Program-made: the position numbers and the translations under genes
The notes under the pieces: generated by a model
What the model saw: the letters and a program-made list of their open reading frames with translations, nothing else
What the model was told of the DNA's origin: nothing
Databases searched by the model: none
Shown here: positions 40,301 to 49,700 of the stretch, piece by piece
Layout of the letters: each line of letters opens with the position of its first letter
Position numbering within the stretch: the stretch's first letter is position 1
Origin: Liolophura sinensis
Taxonomy: Eukaryota > Mollusca > Polyplacophora > Chitonida > Chitonidae
Assembly: GCF_032854445.1 (NCBI RefSeq)
Contig: NC_088303.1
Span: forward strand, 22,203,501-22,267,500
DNA: 64,000 nt
Direction: 5' to 3'

Positions 40301-43300
40301 TGTACCAAACAGTTGTATCATCTTTGGCAGTTGAGTTAGCAGAGAAAAATGAACAACAACCGCAGAAAATTGAAAGTGAAGAACAGGTATGTTGATATTC
40401 TTCGAAAGAAAGAGATACTATCTTCCCATTTGTCTGAAAGAAAGTTACATGTAGCAGCAAAATAGTTTCAAGTGAGAGCAAAGCAGTTTAAAAGAAAACT
40501 GGAAAGGATGAAGCAATTAAAAGGCCAAACATTTTTCAGCGCCAATTAAGAAGCCTACATTATCTGTTAAGTGCCGATAAGTTATCCAACAGGTTAACTG
40601 AATTATTGACATCTTGATATCTCTGAAGGCTGAAAACAGAAGGTGCAAGAAAGAGATTTTTCCTTGACTGAAAATGGAAAGTTTGCAAACAAAACAAAAC
40701 ACATAAACTCACTTCAAAAAAAAGTTTTCAGACGACAAAAAGGAACTGTACTGACCACCTGGTTCTCTTGACCATACTGTAAGTCTTTTGCAATATACAG
40801 AGGAAGTTAATCTGCATGATGAAGATAAGCAGACTTTCACCACACAGTGCATGGCGTGTGTCAAGAATTTAGACACCCAGAACGTCCCCAATCACAAAAT
40901 CACACCTGTCATTGCACAAGTTCTGAAGTTAGTAGGAAAACATTCTAACAGACTTCCCAACCACAGCACAGTGGACATCACTGTTCAAGCAAATGGTTTG
41001 GTCAATAGCAGGCAGTTAGAAGAAGTGCTTCCAAAGGAGACAGACATTACCCTGTAAACAGATGGGACAAGTAAATTTGTCAAGTCATATTACATATACC
41101 TAACAACAAGTATGGATGCAAATGTGTAATATCTAGGTCAGAGAGAGATGTCAAATAAAAGTGCCTAGGCCTGCTTTGATACTTTTAAGGAAATTCTGGA
41201 AGACATATCAACATGTTCTGAGGAGAAGAAATGCAACAGAGGTTGGAAAACAGATACTGTCACAGATTAAAAACACAATATCAGATCGTGCCCGGACAGA
41301 AGTTGCCTTCCACCATCTCCTTGAATAATATAGAAAGAATATCCTTCTGTGGATTGCACCTCTCGGTTAGTTTTGCTGCAAGTTGTGCTTCAACCCTGCT
41401 AAAACCTGAAGCTACCTTTACTGCAGAACCAGTTGCTAGCTGGTAAATGCTTCAGCCAGAGTGAACAGGAGAAAAGTGGCTGCTACGGTTAGCTTGAAGT
41501 GTTTTACCTAAGTGTAGGTGATAAAGCGCTTTGTCAGGTTTCGTGGCAAGAGATTCAATATTATCTTTCTTTCGGTTGGGATCACTTTTTATCACAGAAA
41601 ACCAATTACTCAGATACATGGGACAGATAACAATCTACAGCTTAGAGACGTTTTTTGTTGTTCCACATAACAAGTTACCGGAATTTGTCTTGGATCAGCT
41701 CGACTTTTTGTTTAGGTACAAATCAAATGCTACAACTCTTACTAACGAGAGCATCTTAATGTATTCCATGAACAAGACGACATACTCACTAGATGGGTTT
41801 GAAGTTGAAAAGAATTATCAACTACTTGAAAGTGTGCAAGGAGAGCAAAGAAAGTTCAAGGAGTTATTTATGGAGAGGTGTAGGGAGATCCAAAATCAGA
41901 GGTTGGCTAGACTCAAACAAAAAGAGAAGGAATTGAGGGAGAAGAAAAGAAAGTTGACAGAGAAGGAGGAGAAGATGACTCAAAGAATTATCCATTATGG
42001 ACTTTGGCAGTCTGAGAGTCAAGTAGACTTGGGGAACTGCCAAAGGAGAAGGAGAAATGCCAAGCACTGGCAGGGCAGCTGAAATTTCGAAAGACTGTGT
42101 TATGCCAAGAAGCTGACAATTTATTATTTCTGCAGGGGAAAAAAGGTGATGATGGGAAGTATCATTCATATCCATCTAATAAACTAAAGGACAATTTTGT
42201 GAAACTAATCAAACTCTCTTACAACCTAGGAACAGTCGAACAGTGGAGAGCCTTTATTTAGTTGGGAAGTCAGTAAGACACAGATGTGAGGAGTGTGAGT
42301 GGGAATGCAGAGTGATCTCAGTTGTACCAGGGTATATTGACTTGTACAACACTGTTTACAAAGGAGATGACAGTGTCTACACTTACCGGCTATTTGACGA
42401 CAGCAAAGAGGGAAGTCTACTGATTATTCCAGCACAGGCAGCAGGATATTATTGTTCAAGTTCACGTAATGTGAAGCTTTGTTCAGTTTTAACTATTGTC
42501 CCAATAGGTTTATACACCTGCCTTTTCCAGAATTCATGTTCAGGTTATCACATACTACAATTTTCATCTTCACTTCTTGCATGTTAATCATGGAATACAA
42601 CAGTTGTTAATAAAATACCATTAATGATCCAGTTACTGCATAATACAGCATTCCAAACTGTTTGCATGTATTAGTCCTATTCAGCGGTGTTTCTTTTAAG
42701 TTATTATGTTTTGAAGTGACAAGTTATGCATGATCAGTTTTACAAAGAATAACACGCTGATATACTAATTCAAACACTTACTTGATTTTACCAGGTGATC
42801 ATTGCTTTAACTTGTTGCTATGTTAGCATTTCACTTTTATAATACATTGTTTACCACAACAAAATCATTTATGGTGAAGTTTTCCAAAGGAATTAATTGC
42901 TGAATTGTTTTCTTTAGTAATTCTCTCTGCTTAATAATGTAAAATCTTTAACCACCACAATAATCATCTCTGATGTCTATTTCTGGAATAATAATAGTAA
43001 TAATAATTCATTAATCAAAATATTATTTAAGAATGAATAAAGTTATATTCTGGACAGATTTGCTCTCATTATCAAAATGAGACCAATAAAATGATTGGTA
43101 AAAAAAAACAAAATTAAATCCCTTTACCACTATCGACTGCTATTTTTCATAAGCTTATATGCTTCAGAAAATAGACTTCAGGAAGAATGGGGCATGTTAT
43201 CAGGTATTTTTCAAAATCTTAACAGTTTCTTCAGTGAATACTCCATAATTTTTTCTTTTGATGACATAATTTTAATATGTCAGCCAGTAAATAATAGAAA

Positions 43301-43887
43301 GGTATCTTAAAAACTAGAATCATTTTCAGATGCCTATCTATGAGTGAGGTTATGTTTTCTCATGTTTTTCAGAAAGTTGGTGGAAGAGTTACATGTACCT
43401 GTAGGCTACTTCAATTGACTGACTTTTCCGTGAAAACTATACACTTCTGAAAAAATTCATGACTGATTTTGGGTGTTTTCTTGTATAATAAACTATATAG
43501 TTTTGAAATGTGAGTTGGTTTCTTGAATTTGGAGTGGGAGTGTTAATTTACTAAAGTTTGAACAAATCAACTAAATGATTCACAGAGAGGAGATAATGTG
43601 CACTTGATTACAGATGATGTAACGCGGTGATTATATTCAAGTATGTTTGACAGGCATGCGTTTAAACAGTTCAAAACTGTTTACATAAACACAGGCGGTA
43701 TGGTAACAGACAACAAGAACATTCATGTAGGTTAGTTTGCACACTGAGTCGATTGACTTGTAAAGCGTAGGCCTACACTGTTGTAATGTAAGCTAGTAGT
43801 AGTACATGATCAATTTTAACTCTGTACGCAAAGCTGATTGTTATAGGCTATATTCTCAGTTCTGTTTAGTTACCTTCTGGACATCAT
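19226..43887 (-). CDS. PTPN11: SHP2/corkscrew-type tyrosine phosphatase with two SH2 domains, complete
   Basis: A cytosolic protein-tyrosine phosphatase that couples phosphotyrosine receptors and adaptors to Ras/MAPK signalling. Coding exons on the minus strand, 5' to 3': 43887-43874, 29091-28969, 28335-28141, 27615-27447, 26301-26185, 25793-25659, 25445-25349, 24856-24777, 24430-24293, 23837-23691, 22661-22507, 21543-21476, 20620-20469, 19369-19226. Every junction is GT-AG and phases agree. The total is 1734 nt, 577 residues plus stop, against about 593 in human SHP2. N-SH2 (about 6-103) carries FLAR at Arg32, and C-SH2 (about 112-210) carries FLVRES at Arg138. The PTP domain has NRYKNILP, a WPD loop (Asp422), [10 protein letters not shown] (Cys456, Arg462) and QTEAQ. 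Asp61, Ala72 and Glu76 at the autoinhibitory N-SH2/PTP surface are kept. SHP1 is the alternative, but the N-terminus and the EYTNI tail favour SHP2. Odd points are Ser454 just before HC and a shortened C-SH2 loop. Confidence 0.97.
19514..19677 (-). mobile_element. SINE copy, truncated, in SHP2 antisense-matching intron flank
   Basis: A ttattt run is followed by gattggtgttttacgccgta, cacttatacgatggcggcc and ttgctggcagaccttccc. It lies about 145 bp upstream of the last SHP2 exon, in the preceding intron. Confidence 0.75.
19790..20145. repeat. 68-69 bp tandem repeat, about 5 copies
   Basis: The segment acctacagtaatgtgcagta or variants starts at 19,891, 19,959, 20,027 and 20,096, with a partial copy before. 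It lies in the last SHP2 intron. Confidence 0.85.
20146..20425. repeat. 27-bp tandem repeat, about 10 copies
   Basis: Units of the form tgatgttcattgtcatgtgt plus tgcctac repeat without a break. It directly adjoins the 68-bp array and ends 44 bp short of SHP2 exon 13. Confidence 0.88.
20469..25793 (-). CDS. PTPN11: SHP2 linker and PTP catalytic domain exons
   Basis: Eight exons: 25793-25659, 25445-25349, 24856-24777, 24430-24293, 23837-23691, 22661-22507, 21543-21476, 20620-20469. In order they encode the linker ([16 protein letters not shown]), KNRYKNILP (phosphotyrosine loop), [20 protein letters not shown] with [38 protein letters not shown] (WPD loop), [17 protein letters not shown] (P-loop, split by an intron after the Cys codon) and [15 protein letters not shown] (Q-loop). 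All catalytic residues are present, so the enzyme is predicted to be active. The last exon ends GAG CAT|gtaaac in phase 0. Confidence 0.95.
20767..20940 (-). mobile_element. SINE copy, degenerate
   Basis: gactggtgttttacgctgca, atggcggcattgtgctggga and tttgctggcagacctttcc match the family in inverted orientation, in the intron upstream of SHP2 exon 13. Confidence 0.65.
21627..22090. repeat. 18-bp-based tandem repeat array
   Basis: About 25 units of cagcactgggtaacgcta-like sequence, interrupted at intervals by ctgtacactgggtaac, giving a longer secondary period. It fills half of the 963-bp intron between SHP2 exons 11 and 12. Confidence 0.92.
22895..23005. repeat. Short tandem repeat, 4 units of about 24-25 bp
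   Basis: gtgtggtgatactacaatta-like units, in the intron between SHP2 exons 10 and 11. Confidence 0.75.
23140..23320 (-). mobile_element. Old SINE copy
   Basis: Diverged matches to the SINE tail and body: gtcgtactaaggaatatttc, atggctagcacaaaggtggg, ggacttgaactcacagtga and the head region aactaaccacttggccatga. Confidence 0.5.
23893..23980 (-). mobile_element. Old SINE fragment
   Basis: tatttatttcactgctgttt, caataatatttcccttatat and agccagcatcactgattat are recognisable but strongly diverged from the family tail. It starts about 55 bp upstream of SHP2 exon 10. Confidence 0.45.
26185..27615 (-). CDS. PTPN11: SHP2 C-SH2 domain exons (27615-27447, 26301-26185)
   Basis: [25 protein letters not shown] (Arg138) and THVMIRC are on the first exon; [14 protein letters not shown] and [16 protein letters not shown] are on the second. 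The segment between LSVR and THVMIRC is only CEDRV, much shorter than the human loop, and two residues (LT) are added after MIRC. Confidence 0.95.
28141..29091 (-). CDS. PTPN11: SHP2 N-SH2 domain exons (29091-28969, 28335-28141)
   Basis: The first exon carries WFHPNISG, the phosphate-binding Arg32 in FLARRS and GDFTLSVR. The second carries [20 protein letters not shown], then [13 protein letters not shown] and [12 protein letters not shown]. This domain senses bisphosphorylated partners and blocks the active site at rest through the loop around Asp61. Human Tyr62 is Phe here; Tyr63 is kept. Confidence 0.95.
29505..29620 (+). repeat. Interspersed repeat, copy 1 of a ~115-bp family
   Basis: It shares tcataaaactgt, cagatta, tttctctacac, catagtt, cagaatgttt and ggtggtggtt in the same order with 32,903-33,016. 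Confidence 0.6.
30480..31105. repeat. 41-43 bp tandem repeat, about 15 copies
   Basis: Units of gtaatgaagttctaaaacac plus agtgtacatctggaggagcca with small indels. Two larger neighbouring blocks (from about 30,840 and 30,910) are near-identical, indicating a recent multi-unit duplication. Confidence 0.88.
31995..32210. mobile_element. Small inverted-repeat element (MITE), family A copy 1
   Basis: The left end (tactgtaactcttcaacctt) is the near reverse complement of the right end (aaaaaggttgaggaattc). The internal part (tgataaaattatactttctg, aaatgtgcataaattgctct) matches copies at about 45,690 and 51,070. It has no coding capacity. Confidence 0.65.
32285..32892. repeat. 30-bp tandem repeat, about 20 copies
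   Basis: Units of tcatgcatggaataaatcta plus tgtattacac, with a longer block (about 240 bp from 32,510) repeated. Open frames on both strands are repeat by-products. Confidence 0.9.
32903..33016 (+). repeat. Interspersed repeat, copy 2 of a ~115-bp family
   Basis: Same ordered blocks as 29,505-29,620 in the same orientation, 3.4 kb away. Confidence 0.6.
33605..33985. repeat. 15-18 bp GT-rich tandem repeat
   Basis: Units of ttggatgttggtgaggg with ggaa, gct, gtt or ttgat insertions in a semi-regular order. The plus strand has open frames only because the unit lacks stops. Confidence 0.9.
34586..35270 (-). mobile_element. Tc1/mariner-like transposase relic, 5'-truncated
   Basis: On the minus strand the frame reads [20 protein letters not shown], then [20 protein letters not shown]. 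The latter fits the second catalytic Asp block (HDNAxxH) of Tc1 DDE transposases. Downstream codons are broken by frameshifts, and the third acidic residue is not recognisable. The 3' end is followed by a terminal-repeat-like sequence (tacactgaacaaaaaaagaa at about 34,586). The 5' part and the other terminal repeat are not seen. The element is dead. Confidence 0.65.
38175..38236 (+). mobile_element. SINE head fragment (tRNA-like)
   Basis: gcctccgtggctcagtcagt, then tagcgcgctagcgcagtgta and gacccaggag, is the best-preserved copy of the tRNA-like SINE head with its box A. The body is missing, so it is a 3'-truncated fragment. Confidence 0.65.
39625..42585 (+). pseudogene. Decayed multicopy (transposon-like) gene with coiled-coil and Tudor-like end
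   Basis: Fragments in one order and on one strand, split by stops and frameshifts: about 39,628-40,068 (acidic N-part with [12 protein letters not shown]), 40,098-40,334, 40,788-41,057, 41,315-41,446 ([17 protein letters not shown]), 41,531-42,082 and 42,243-42,440. The last coding blocks read [32 protein letters not shown], a charged helix of about 60 residues, [13 protein letters not shown] and [12 protein letters not shown]. The end ([33 protein letters not shown]) resembles a small Tudor/chromo-like barrel. From memory such proteins are found in many copies, uncharacterised, in corals and molluscs; that is recollection, not a search. It lies antisense in SHP2 intron 1. Confidence 0.6.
43874..43887 (-). 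CDS. PTPN11: SHP2 coding exon 1 (start codon, 14 nt)
   Basis: Minus strand ATG ATG TCC AGA AG then gtaact. Spliced to the exon at 29,091 it gives MMSRRWFHP, matching the MTSRRWFHP start of vertebrate SHP2. That match fixes both the start codon and the 14.8-kb intron. Either of two adjacent ATGs could initiate. Confidence 0.9.
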
Positions 43888-44268
43888 CTTGGACGGCTTC
43901 GTGCTGTCTTCACAGTCTATACAAAATAACTTCCAGCTACACTTAGACAAGTTGCCGACTTCACCATTCCATTTGTCTTTAAATGTGATGGCGGAAGTGC
44001 AGCCTCGTTTTCAGAATGTTTCAAAGTTGTCTCCCTTGAATTAATTTCTTCACTTCAGCCTAAGTTGAGAAAGCAGAAAAAAAAGAAACCAAAAAAAAAA
44101 CAAAAACAAATCAAAGTAAGGGAAACATTCATACCGTTATAATCTGTCATGGGGTGAGTTTATTCAGTAACTTGAGTAAAAATTGAGGAAATGAATTAAA
44201 GTCTGCTTAAGTATTTTTTACCTTTCGCTTTCTTAAAAAAGTTTGTAAGTGTGCATCGCAACAACAAC
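43888..44268. promoter_or_regulatory. Candidate divergent promoter between SHP2 and a plus-strand first exon
   Basis: Only 381 bp separates the SHP2 start codon (minus) from a plus-strand ATG at 44,269. ATGGCGGAAGTG at 43,988-43,999 combines YY1-like (ATGGCGG) and ETS-like (GGAAGTG) motifs. A second YY1-like ATGGCGGC overlaps the plus-strand start codon. Such motifs are typical of TATA-less divergent promoters. The transcription start sites are not visible. Confidence 0.4.
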
Positions 44269-45162
44269 ATGGCGGCGGAAACGCTGTGTGCAGCTGTTGT
44301 TAGACGGATGACGTGCAGGTAAATAATCAATAGTTGTCAGAGGACGTGGTTTGAAAGGCGATCGGATGGGTATGGAGGGAGGCTGCATCACACGTGGCAT
44401 TCTTTTAACAAGAATCAAGGGTAAACAGGTAAATATATTACATTAACCAGGCTTTATTTAGGCTTTACCAGCATGGCATCCGGGACTACACTATACTATG
44501 GTAGTATAGTGTAGGCGTGGCGTTACGTACATTTGCAAATAATATCACAGCTATGCAGTACGTTTTTCATCATGTATCATCTGGCACGATAGTAAACTAA
44601 CATTTAGTTTTACATGGGTAGTATCGTTTATGGGACAAAGTAAGTCTGCCAGATCTTCTCTGTTTCAATCTTGTGAAACATCCTAATTACAATGTGTGCT
44701 GGTGTTAATTCTTACAGGAAACAAGGGGCATATAGTTTTCTGACTGGTGATGCCTCGTTTTACCATGCCGCCGTCATGGTAGATCTCTCACATACAATGT
44801 CAGAAAATTACCTACCTTTGAACACTAACGACATATGCCCAGGATCTTTGCCCTCACCTATGGAAGCTGCATTAGGACATTTCGCCCTGCGACAGTGTAA
44901 ATCACGCACTAATGGTACAGTTCTAGTGTTTGTCTCCTTCGTCGCAGCACTAGGCCGGAGCAAATCCCGCACAAATGGTACTGTCCTCGGTAACGCGGGT
45001 CGTAGGAACGGTCACCCTTTGCATGCGAACAGTACCGCCTTTGGCCTTGCCCTTGCCCTTGCCCTTGTCCTCGCCCTCGCCTTCACATCGCCCTTGCTCT
45101 TGCGCCGTGGCCAGCCATGCCATTGTCGGCCACTGCAGGAGAAAGGTACCATTCGCGCATGA
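44269..45162 (+). CDS. Candidate two-exon gene (44269-44318, 44718-45162), family unknown
   Basis: ATG at 44,269 in an AACATGGCGG context reads MAAETLCAAVVRRMTC and ends at a good donor (TGCAG|gtaaat) in phase 2. The first acceptor downstream with matching phase (ttaattcttacag, ending 44,717) opens a frame that runs 445 nt to TGA at 45,160. The total is 164 residues. The second part contains a 63-bp direct repeat (KSRTNGTVL twice) and an Ala/Leu repeat of GCCCTT units, and it looks partly repeat-derived. The first exon could instead be a 5' leader exon of the PC7 gene; spliced to 46,179 it gives a short upstream ORF that overlaps the PC7 start. Confidence 0.3.
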
Positions 45163-45332
45163 TTTGCACCACCCGTGTGATGCAGGCAGCAGGGCGAGAT
45201 GCCTTCATCTGGCTTCCATAATGGCCACCATAAATTTGGTGCTGAAATAAATTGAAATTAACAAGGCTTTCACTTCCAGCCAGTGAAGTGGTACGATTTG
45301 TTAAAGTTATTTTCTGCAACAGACATCATGTG

Positions 45333-45600
45333 GGAACCTCTGTGGCTGTGAGGTTAGTCATGTTATTGTGCTGGAGTAACACAGTGACACAGGAGACTCT
45401 CAGCTGGGCAGTCCAGCTCATGCTGGCTTCCTTACCTGTCATATTGGAAAGTCTGTCAGCAACCTGCAGATGGTCATGGGTTTCCCAATTTCCGCCCACA
45501 ATGAAGTGCTAGCCACCATTATATAAGATATATGGGCCCCATTCTTGAATGAAACTCCTGTCAAATAAATAAATACATATAAATAAATTCTAATCCAGTG
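45333..45600 (+). mobile_element. SINE copy, diverged
   Basis: The head is gggaacctctgtggctgtga. The body contains cagtccagctcatgctggct, cagcaacctgcagatggtca and tgggtttccc. It ends in an aaataaataaat tail. Confidence 0.65.
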
Positions 45601-45690
45601 CAGTTATTATTGAACATGCTTTTTTGTGATTGTAAACATAATTATTATTTTAAGCATACAGATTTAAAATGGAATGTAGTTCAGTTGTAT

Positions 45691-45907
45691 TACTGTAATT
45701 CTTCAACGTTTTCACATGTTAACAAGGTTGTATTCAAGCATATTATTATAACGTGTATCGACTGATCAAATTATACTTTTCGTGACAGTCTGAAACTGGC
45801 CAATCCAGCCAGTGGGGTTTTGTCTCCAAAATCAAATTAAGTCTTTGCAAAAATTACATTAAAAATTGCTCTTTCATGTGTGAAAAGTTTGGAGGAGTTC
45901 GGGTAAC
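45691..45907. mobile_element. Small inverted-repeat element (MITE), family A copy 2
   Basis: The left end tactgtaattcttcaacg pairs with the right end gaggagttcgggtaac read in reverse. The internal sequence (tgatcaaattatacttttcg, ccaatccagccagtggggtt) matches the copy at 51,070 closely. Confidence 0.65.
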
Positions 45908-46035
45908 ACTTGTCTTCTTTTTCTGTAAAGATGCACAGAATTTGTTTCCTGTAAAAAAAAAAAGAATTCTTAGCATCAGTGTAATGATAGATATTATAGA
46001 TATGATACTAGTATTAAGGTAACCCTAATACAACT

Positions 46036-46110
46036 ATTACCCCTTTCATGCGGGCAAAGTTAAGCTGATTATACTTGCAAAAGTGGCTTTGAGCCAGTTT
46101 GCCGTCATTA
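46036..46110 (+). mobile_element. Fragment of MITE family B
   Basis: ttacccctttcatgcgggca, then aagttaagctgatta and agtggctttgagccagttt, matches the left end of the full element at 61,959. It lies 70 bp upstream of PC7 exon 1. Confidence 0.6.
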
Positions 46111-46183
46111 AAGCAAACAAAAAAGCATACTAATTAAAGCAGTGTGTTCTTCATCTCTTTCTGTGTATTGTATTTCAGAAACC

Positions 46184-46753
46184 ATGGTAACCTGTCAAAA
46201 TGGGAAGGAAAACGGAAGTAAGGAAATACATGTATACCTTATTCTCTTAGCCCTGTTGGTGTTGGAATGTGAGTTCAAATTTACAGAGGACAGAAATGGA
46301 ATGGAATCCAGACTGATTTATGAGTCTGCTAATGGAAGTTCTTATACAGGAATGGACAGCTACAATGGTGTGAAATTCCTCATCTGGGCCGTACATGTGA
46401 ATGTCACACATGACCAACATGATGTCACCAGTCAAGCTGACCTCATTGCGGATGAAATTGGCTTACATAAGTTGGGCAGTGTAGGAGAACTTGCAGATCA
46501 TTTTTTATTTTCGTATCTACCAGAATCTTCACAAGGAAACTTAATGCTGCTCAACCAAGTGTACTCTATTTCTGATGTGCATTCTATTCACAAGAAACAT
46601 GTCCCTGATTTTGAGGATGTTGCCAGTAATGTTGGTGTCAAGCTCTCCAACCATCCAGCTGTTGTTTGGTTTGAACGCCAGACAGCTAAGTCAAGACAGA
46701 AACGGTCAACGTTGCATTTTAAGGACCCCCAGTTTCCAAAGCAGTGGCATCTG
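46184..46753 (+). CDS. PCSK7: PC7 exon 1: signal peptide and prodomain
   Basis: After a polar n-region of about 16 residues comes a hydrophobic core ([13 protein letters not shown]), a signal peptide. The prodomain follows and ends at RQKR-S (residues 171-175), an R-X-K-R site for autocleavage, directly before [12 protein letters not shown] at the start of the catalytic domain. The exon begins at an acceptor (tatttcag, ending 46,178), so at least one non-coding exon lies upstream. Confidence 0.92.
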
Positions 46754-49700
46754 GTAAGTCTGGGTTCAGTCTAGATAAACATTTTTGATTTAAGATCAAT
46801 CAGATACTGTTCAAGAAGATTTCTTTATTATATGAACTATTATATTTATTATATAAATAGTTTTGTCTTCAAAATTAAATTAAAAATGTGCATAAATCAC
46901 ACACTGAAATTTGCGAAAAGGTTTTAGAAATGAGTAGATTCACTTGTAACATATTTTATGCATTCATGTGTACACAAAGAGAGCTTTTTTGCAGGTAAAC
47001 TTTAAGGAAGAGGAAATGGATATTAACGTGACCGGAGTTTGGGACAGAAACATCACTGGGCGGGGTGTTACCGTAGCAATACTTGACGATGGTAAGATGG
47101 TTGCTCTGTATGCCTGTTCATTTGCAATTTTTTCTTGGTTTTTCTTGGATATTTTTTTTTTTTTTTAGGATTTGTCACACATTTAGTTCTTCAGACCTAT
47201 TGACCTTTATTGTCACTAGTCAGCACTGACAAATATACATGTTGAAAGCAATTAATAACAGTGAGAATGTACTGTAGAGCTCAAAGGGGCTGTTTACTGG
47301 TGTACTGTAGCGCTTGGAAGAGCTGTTTACTTGTGTACTGTAAGACTCGAAGGGGCTGTTTACTTGTGGACTGTAGCACTCAGAAGGGCTGTTTACTTGT
47401 GTATTGTAGGGATTGGAATGGTTGTTTACTTGTGCTTTGTAGGGCTCAGCGGGCCTGTTTACTTGTGTACTGTAGGGCTCGGAAGGGCTATTTACTTGTG
47501 CAAAGGTGGCTTACTCTTTGATGCACCATTTTATGACTATTTAGTAACGTCATCACTCTCTGATATGTTGGTAGGTCTGGAGTGGACCAATCCTGATATT
47601 AGACCTAACTACAATGCTGAAGGAAGCTGGGATTTGAATTCTGAGGATGGAGATCCAATGCCGAGTGGGGTAAAAGGTTAGTCAGCCAGACACAGGTTTT
47701 TATTTTGATGGATGTAATTTGCCTCGTCATTCACTCAGGTATTTTGTACATGAACCTTTTGCACCTGGATATCTGAGATGCAAGCAAAGTAGTGTTGACA
47801 TTGTGAATTAGCATTTTGTTTACTATGTCGTCGCAGACCTGATTCCTGGAATCAGTAAACCTTTGGTGCTTGTTTTTTCACCAAGTACCGGCCATGATGG
47901 CTCAGTTGGTAGAGCATCCGCTTCATGGGTGGTAGATCCAGGGTCAGTCTGGGGTTGGGTCACACCTAAGACCTTAAAATTGGAAGTTGTGGCTTCCTCG
48001 CTTGACGTTCAGCATTGACTGGTTGATCCGTATCAGTATAATGGCTCATGTGGAGTGACTTACTTGCCTTTGGTAAGTCGCCTAAGTGAAGCAGCACTAG
48101 ATAAAAGAGTGGTGAAAATCTGTCCTTCAACAAACCTTTCCCTTGATGGACCAATACACTTCTGTGTCGATATTAGTTTCTGTGGCTTAGTTGTTGATCA
48201 ACATCATGACGTTATCACTGACTGACACCTCTTCATGTGATGGCACCTCATCACAGGTCGTGGTTCAGTAGAGAGAAAAATCCCCCGCTAATTTGTACCT
48301 TATCCTAAGGTAATCTATTTTTCACACATATGATATGTCGGATATGGTTATGATTTGATTCCTTATGAATTTTATCCAAGTGGGATTTCTAGGTAAGGTA
48401 CATTTTCATTGAAATTATGACACATAAAAATGTTAACAATCACGGTAACATTGAACTTTTTATCATTTTTTATGTAACCAAGCACAATTTCAGATGTGTA
48501 TTCTTTGTCTTAAAACATTATTGCATCATCTGTCAGACTCAGATCTGAGTGCATTCAGATTTTGAACCATGGTTAAATCATGCGAGTCAACAACCATGTA
48601 CAGCTGTTAGCTGTCATATGTACTGCAATCTCCCAGAGTTATAAGGAGGCAAGTGACTATATGAAGTCAGGTGTTTAAATTTCCTGACTGTATACCTCCG
48701 TTTTTATAGGCTTGAACCATGCTCAACCAACACTCGGGTGTTACACTGAAACTACGTAGAATGGATTCAGTAATTTTGTCTATATCATATGACTACTGAG
48801 CCAGAGTAATAAGTGAATTGTATTTGAGTCAACGTAAAGCACCAATTTAATAAGTAAGTAAGTAACAACTGAAATAGTTAAGATTTTATTCGGAAATAAG
48901 TTATGTACCATTGTTAACATTGTTTTTAATCCTTATCATGAAGTATTATTTTACTGTGTAACATTATAGTTGAGAATCACCATGGGACAAGATGTGCGGG
49001 AGAAGTGGCTGCAGCTGCAAATCATTTCTGTGGAGTGGGCGTCGCCTACGAGGCAAAAGTCTCGGGTCTGCGCATTCTGGATGGACCAATGACTGACAGT
49101 CTGGAGGCTTCTGGATTCAACAAAAATATGCAGATAAATGATGTGTATAGTTGCAGGTACATGTACAATCTAAGTGATACCCTGTTTATTTCACGCATAT
49201 GCACGTACTGCTGTCTGGTGGGCAAATATTTTCTCTATCTGAAATATGATACTGAAACATTAACATTGTATGTGACTTAATGGTTTTTGGAAGAAGTTGC
49301 CCTTTGGGCTGCTACTTTAGATCACAATGTTTCTCACGTACCTTCCAAAGGGCGCCGACTATCACGGGACTCTGCCCGATTTCCTCCACCGATAAACCTG
49401 AACAATTCTGTATACATCTAAGTGAAATGCTCTTGAATAACAGCATTAAACACAAATTAAATAAGTACTACATATACATGTATCTTAAGAACTAATAAGC
49501 TCTTGTGTTGATTGTATAACCATCATCAAGCTGCAACCTTTCTTGATTTATCTTGATTTCTGTATCTTTTCACACAGGTCTAATTGCTGTTACATACTTG
49601 TACGCACACATGTATAAGGCTTCAATTTATTAGTTAAACTGATTGTGAACTGTTATGGATTGATTGTTTGTGCTTCTAGTTGGGGTCCTGATGATGATGG

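Larger units (their letters stand above)
29092..43873 (-). other. SHP2 intron 1, 14.8 kb
   Basis: It is defined by the donor after the five-codon start exon and the acceptor (tttctgcag) before WFHP. It holds four tandem arrays, a Tc1-like relic, an inverted-repeat element, a SINE head and a decayed 3-kb multicopy gene. No other SHP2 coding segment lies in it. Confidence 0.85.

Noticed and set aside
47889-47960. tRNA gene (box A TGGCTCAGTTGG)
   Set aside because: The box B region is aberrant and no 3' acceptor stem pairs with the start, so it is a SINE head.
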